NCBI GenBank assembly: GCA_045628865.1
Contig: JAZQQB010000089.1
Span: forward strand, 1-50,414
Direction of reading: 5' to 3'
DNA from: JAZQQB01 sp045628865
Lineage (GTDB): Bacteria > Bacillota > Clostridia > Lachnospirales > Lachnospiraceae
Length of the DNA stretch: 50,414 bases
The stretch's first letter is position 1, and the number at the start of each line of letters is the position of its first letter. Position numbers and translations under genes: made by a program. Below, piece by piece: positions 49,291-50,414 of the stretch. The notes beneath the pieces were generated by a model that saw only the letters and a program-made list of their open reading frames with translations, had not been told where the DNA came from and did no database searches.

Positions 49291-49299
49291 TGATATAAT
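49291..49299 (+). promoter_or_regulatory. Extended -10 promoter of the toxin-lipoprotein unit
   Basis: TGATATAAT, a perfect extended -10 (TGn-TATAAT), 49 nt before the ATG at 49349. The -35 region is poor. It lies in the 153-nt gap after the SGNH gene, which shows no other feature. Confidence 0.5.
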
Positions 49300-49348
49300 T
49301 ATTAATGTAGTTTATGGTTTATATTTAAGGATTAAGAAAGAAAATAAT

Positions 49349-50245
49349 ATGAATACAATTAAATATGATGGAAATAAGGTGTCTGCTTCAGCGGATAATA
49401 TTAAACAAATTATTAAAGATGTAAAGAGATTGAGCGATTCTGTATCTGCTGTTTCAACTCAATTGGGAATGATGGGAAATTCTGCGGACATCGTTAAACA
49501 GAAAATGCTGAGTATGCATGATGAAATATTACAGGAAGCAGTTATGATGGAATCCTTGCATTCAGCTTTATCAAAAATAGTCACTCTTTATGAACAGACT
49601 GAGAAAAGGATAGCAGATGGAGCAAATTCTTCAGCAGATTATATAGCATCTGCATTGGGGAGAAAGTTTGCCGATATTGTTAGTAACTCACCAAATTATA
49701 GTGGAAGTGCGTATACTTTGCTTGATCTGTTACATGATATGTACATGAAGAGTCAGATTGAAGCATTAAATGAAAAATATACTCAGGATGATTGGGATAA
49801 TGCAACAGAGGATGAACGAAAAGAAATGTTGAATAATTATATTCATGATTTGTATGCAATCCTCGGAGTTGATGTTGGAGATTTACAATTTAAAGAGATG
49901 TCAGCACCGCCTGGATATGTAAAAAATGGTGGTTATCAACCAGATAGTAAATATATTGCATTAAATCAAGATATTGTAAATGGAAATATAAATTATTCAT
50001 TGGATAAAATAAAAATGATCCTAATTCATGAAACTCGTCATGCATATCAGCATGCAGTTGTTGATAATCCAGAGAATTTCAAAGTATCTGCTGAAACTCG
50101 AGAGCAATGGAAAGAGAGTATTGATAATTATCATAATCAACAGGGATATATGGATTTAGGATACGATAAGGAAGAAGCTTATCAGCTATATAAAGATCAA
50201 AGAATAGAACAAGATGCTAGATGGTTTTCAGGAGATGTTGTATAA
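49349..50245 (+). CDS. Putative polymorphic toxin: WXG100-like N-terminus with C-terminal HExxH metallopeptidase-like domain
   Basis: 298 residues from the ATG at 49349; an earlier TTG start is rejected because promoter sequence overlaps it. Residues 1-100 are a predicted helical hairpin without membrane segments (SASADNIKQIIKDVKRLSDS, LHSALSKIVTLYEQTEKRIADG), like WXG100/LXG effectors of type VII secretion, although no WXG motif is seen. The C-terminal domain has KMILIHETRHAYQHAV, an HExxH zinc motif at residues 227-231, and a downstream IEQDARWF that could give the third ligand. The combination suggests a secreted zincin toxin or peptidase. The stop overlaps the next start (TAATG), indicating coupling to a lipoprotein. 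No secretion genes are in view. Confidence 0.6.
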   Translation: MNTIKYDGNKVSASADNIKQIIKDVKRLSDSVSAVSTQLGMMGNSADIVKQKMLSMHDEILQEAVMMESLHSALSKIVTLYEQTEKRIADGANSSADYIASALGRKFADIVSNSPNYSGSAYTLLDLLHDMYMKSQIEALNEKYTQDDWDNATEDERKEMLNNYIHDLYAILGVDVGDLQFKEMSAPPGYVKNGGYQPDSKYIALNQDIVNGNINYSLDKIKMILIHETRHAYQHAVVDNPENFKVSAETREQWKESIDNYHNQQGYMDLGYDKEEAYQLYKDQRIEQDARWFSGDVV

Positions 50246-50414
50246 TGAAAAAAGTGATTATAGTAGTAGGATTAACCTTTTGTATGGTAGGTTGTGGAAA
50301 AGAAGTTCAAAAGAGCAATGTTGTAGCTTCGTCAGAACAGATGGATGTAGTTGGTGCAGAAAGTATTGAGGAATCTGAGACTCCTTTTCAGGCTGAAAAG
50401 GAAGTCGGAGGCCA
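50245..50414 (+). CDS. Lipoprotein, partial (candidate immunity protein)
   Basis: Starts at the TAATG overlap and runs off the right edge with 56 codons seen. MKKVIIVVGLTFCMVGCGKE is a lipoprotein signal peptide with lipobox MVGC. The following segment is acidic and Ser-rich (SSEQMDVVGAESIEESET). Coupled translation with the HExxH protein suggests a surface-anchored immunity factor against an externally acting toxin. Only the N-terminus is available, so the function is inference. Confidence 0.7.
   Translation, partial: MKKVIIVVGLTFCMVGCGKEVQKSNVVASSEQMDVVGAESIEESETPFQAEKEVGG

Overview
The window reads as chromosome of a low-to-mid G+C Firmicute of the class Clostridia, most likely a gut-type Lachnospiraceae. 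The basis is the conserved smc-ftsY / ylxM-ffh-rpsP-khpA-rimM-trmD-rplS-rbgA-rnhB gene order, GGAGG-type ribosome binding sites, near-consensus sigma-A promoters, a T-box leader, and a DUF5057/InlB-repeat giant secreted protein. The species call is inference. Almost every gene is on the + strand. No rRNA, tRNA, CRISPR array, insertion sequence or prophage was seen.

Region 1 (1-23.4 kb) is a housekeeping superoperon: chromosome condensation (smc), signal recognition particle targeting (ftsY, ylxM, ffh), ribosomal proteins (rpsP, rplS), ribosome and tRNA maturation (khpA, rimM, trmD, rbgA), two signal peptidases (lepB) and rnhB. It continues through two orphan flagellar-export-like proteins (YlqG/YlqH type), a nitroreductase, yraN and pgeF. 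Accessory genes are spliced into this order: ilvA, a YitT protein and a CPBP protease between ftsY and ylxM, and an anion transporter plus a transglutaminase-like membrane protein between trmD and rplS. TrmD is fused in frame to a YcdX-like PHP phosphoesterase. The gaps hold an unusual amount of nucleic-acid structure: a chain of hairpins between rpsP and khpA, a palindromic repeat after khpA with a covarying second copy at 43.7 kb, and a 129-nt three-armed element after rnhB. An asparaginase gene with its own terminator closes the region.

Region 2 (24.6-43.7 kb) is a type IV pilus-like locus behind a perfect TTGACA-17-TATAAT promoter. It encodes the extension ATPase PilB, the platform protein PilC, a short major-type pilin, a PilM-PilN fusion, a PilO-like protein, four further prepilin-type proteins and a 2436-residue secreted protein. 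One prepilin-type protein is a 779-residue PilX/GspK-like protein that lacks Glu5. The giant protein carries InlB-type repeats and a DUF5057-like architecture. No prepilin peptidase and no PilT retraction ATPase lie in the window. Hairpins before and after the pilin, and after pilO, suggest post-transcriptional tuning of subunit amounts. I consider this locus the best candidate for an undescribed surface system.

Region 3 (43.7-50.4 kb) holds a secreted lytic transglycosylase, a tyrosine-type T-box leader controlling an HMGL-family aldolase and tyrS, an SGNH/GDSL hydrolase, and at the right edge a probable polymorphic toxin with a WXG100-like N-terminus and a C-terminal HExxH motif. The toxin gene overlaps the start of a lipoprotein gene that runs off the window and may encode the immunity protein.
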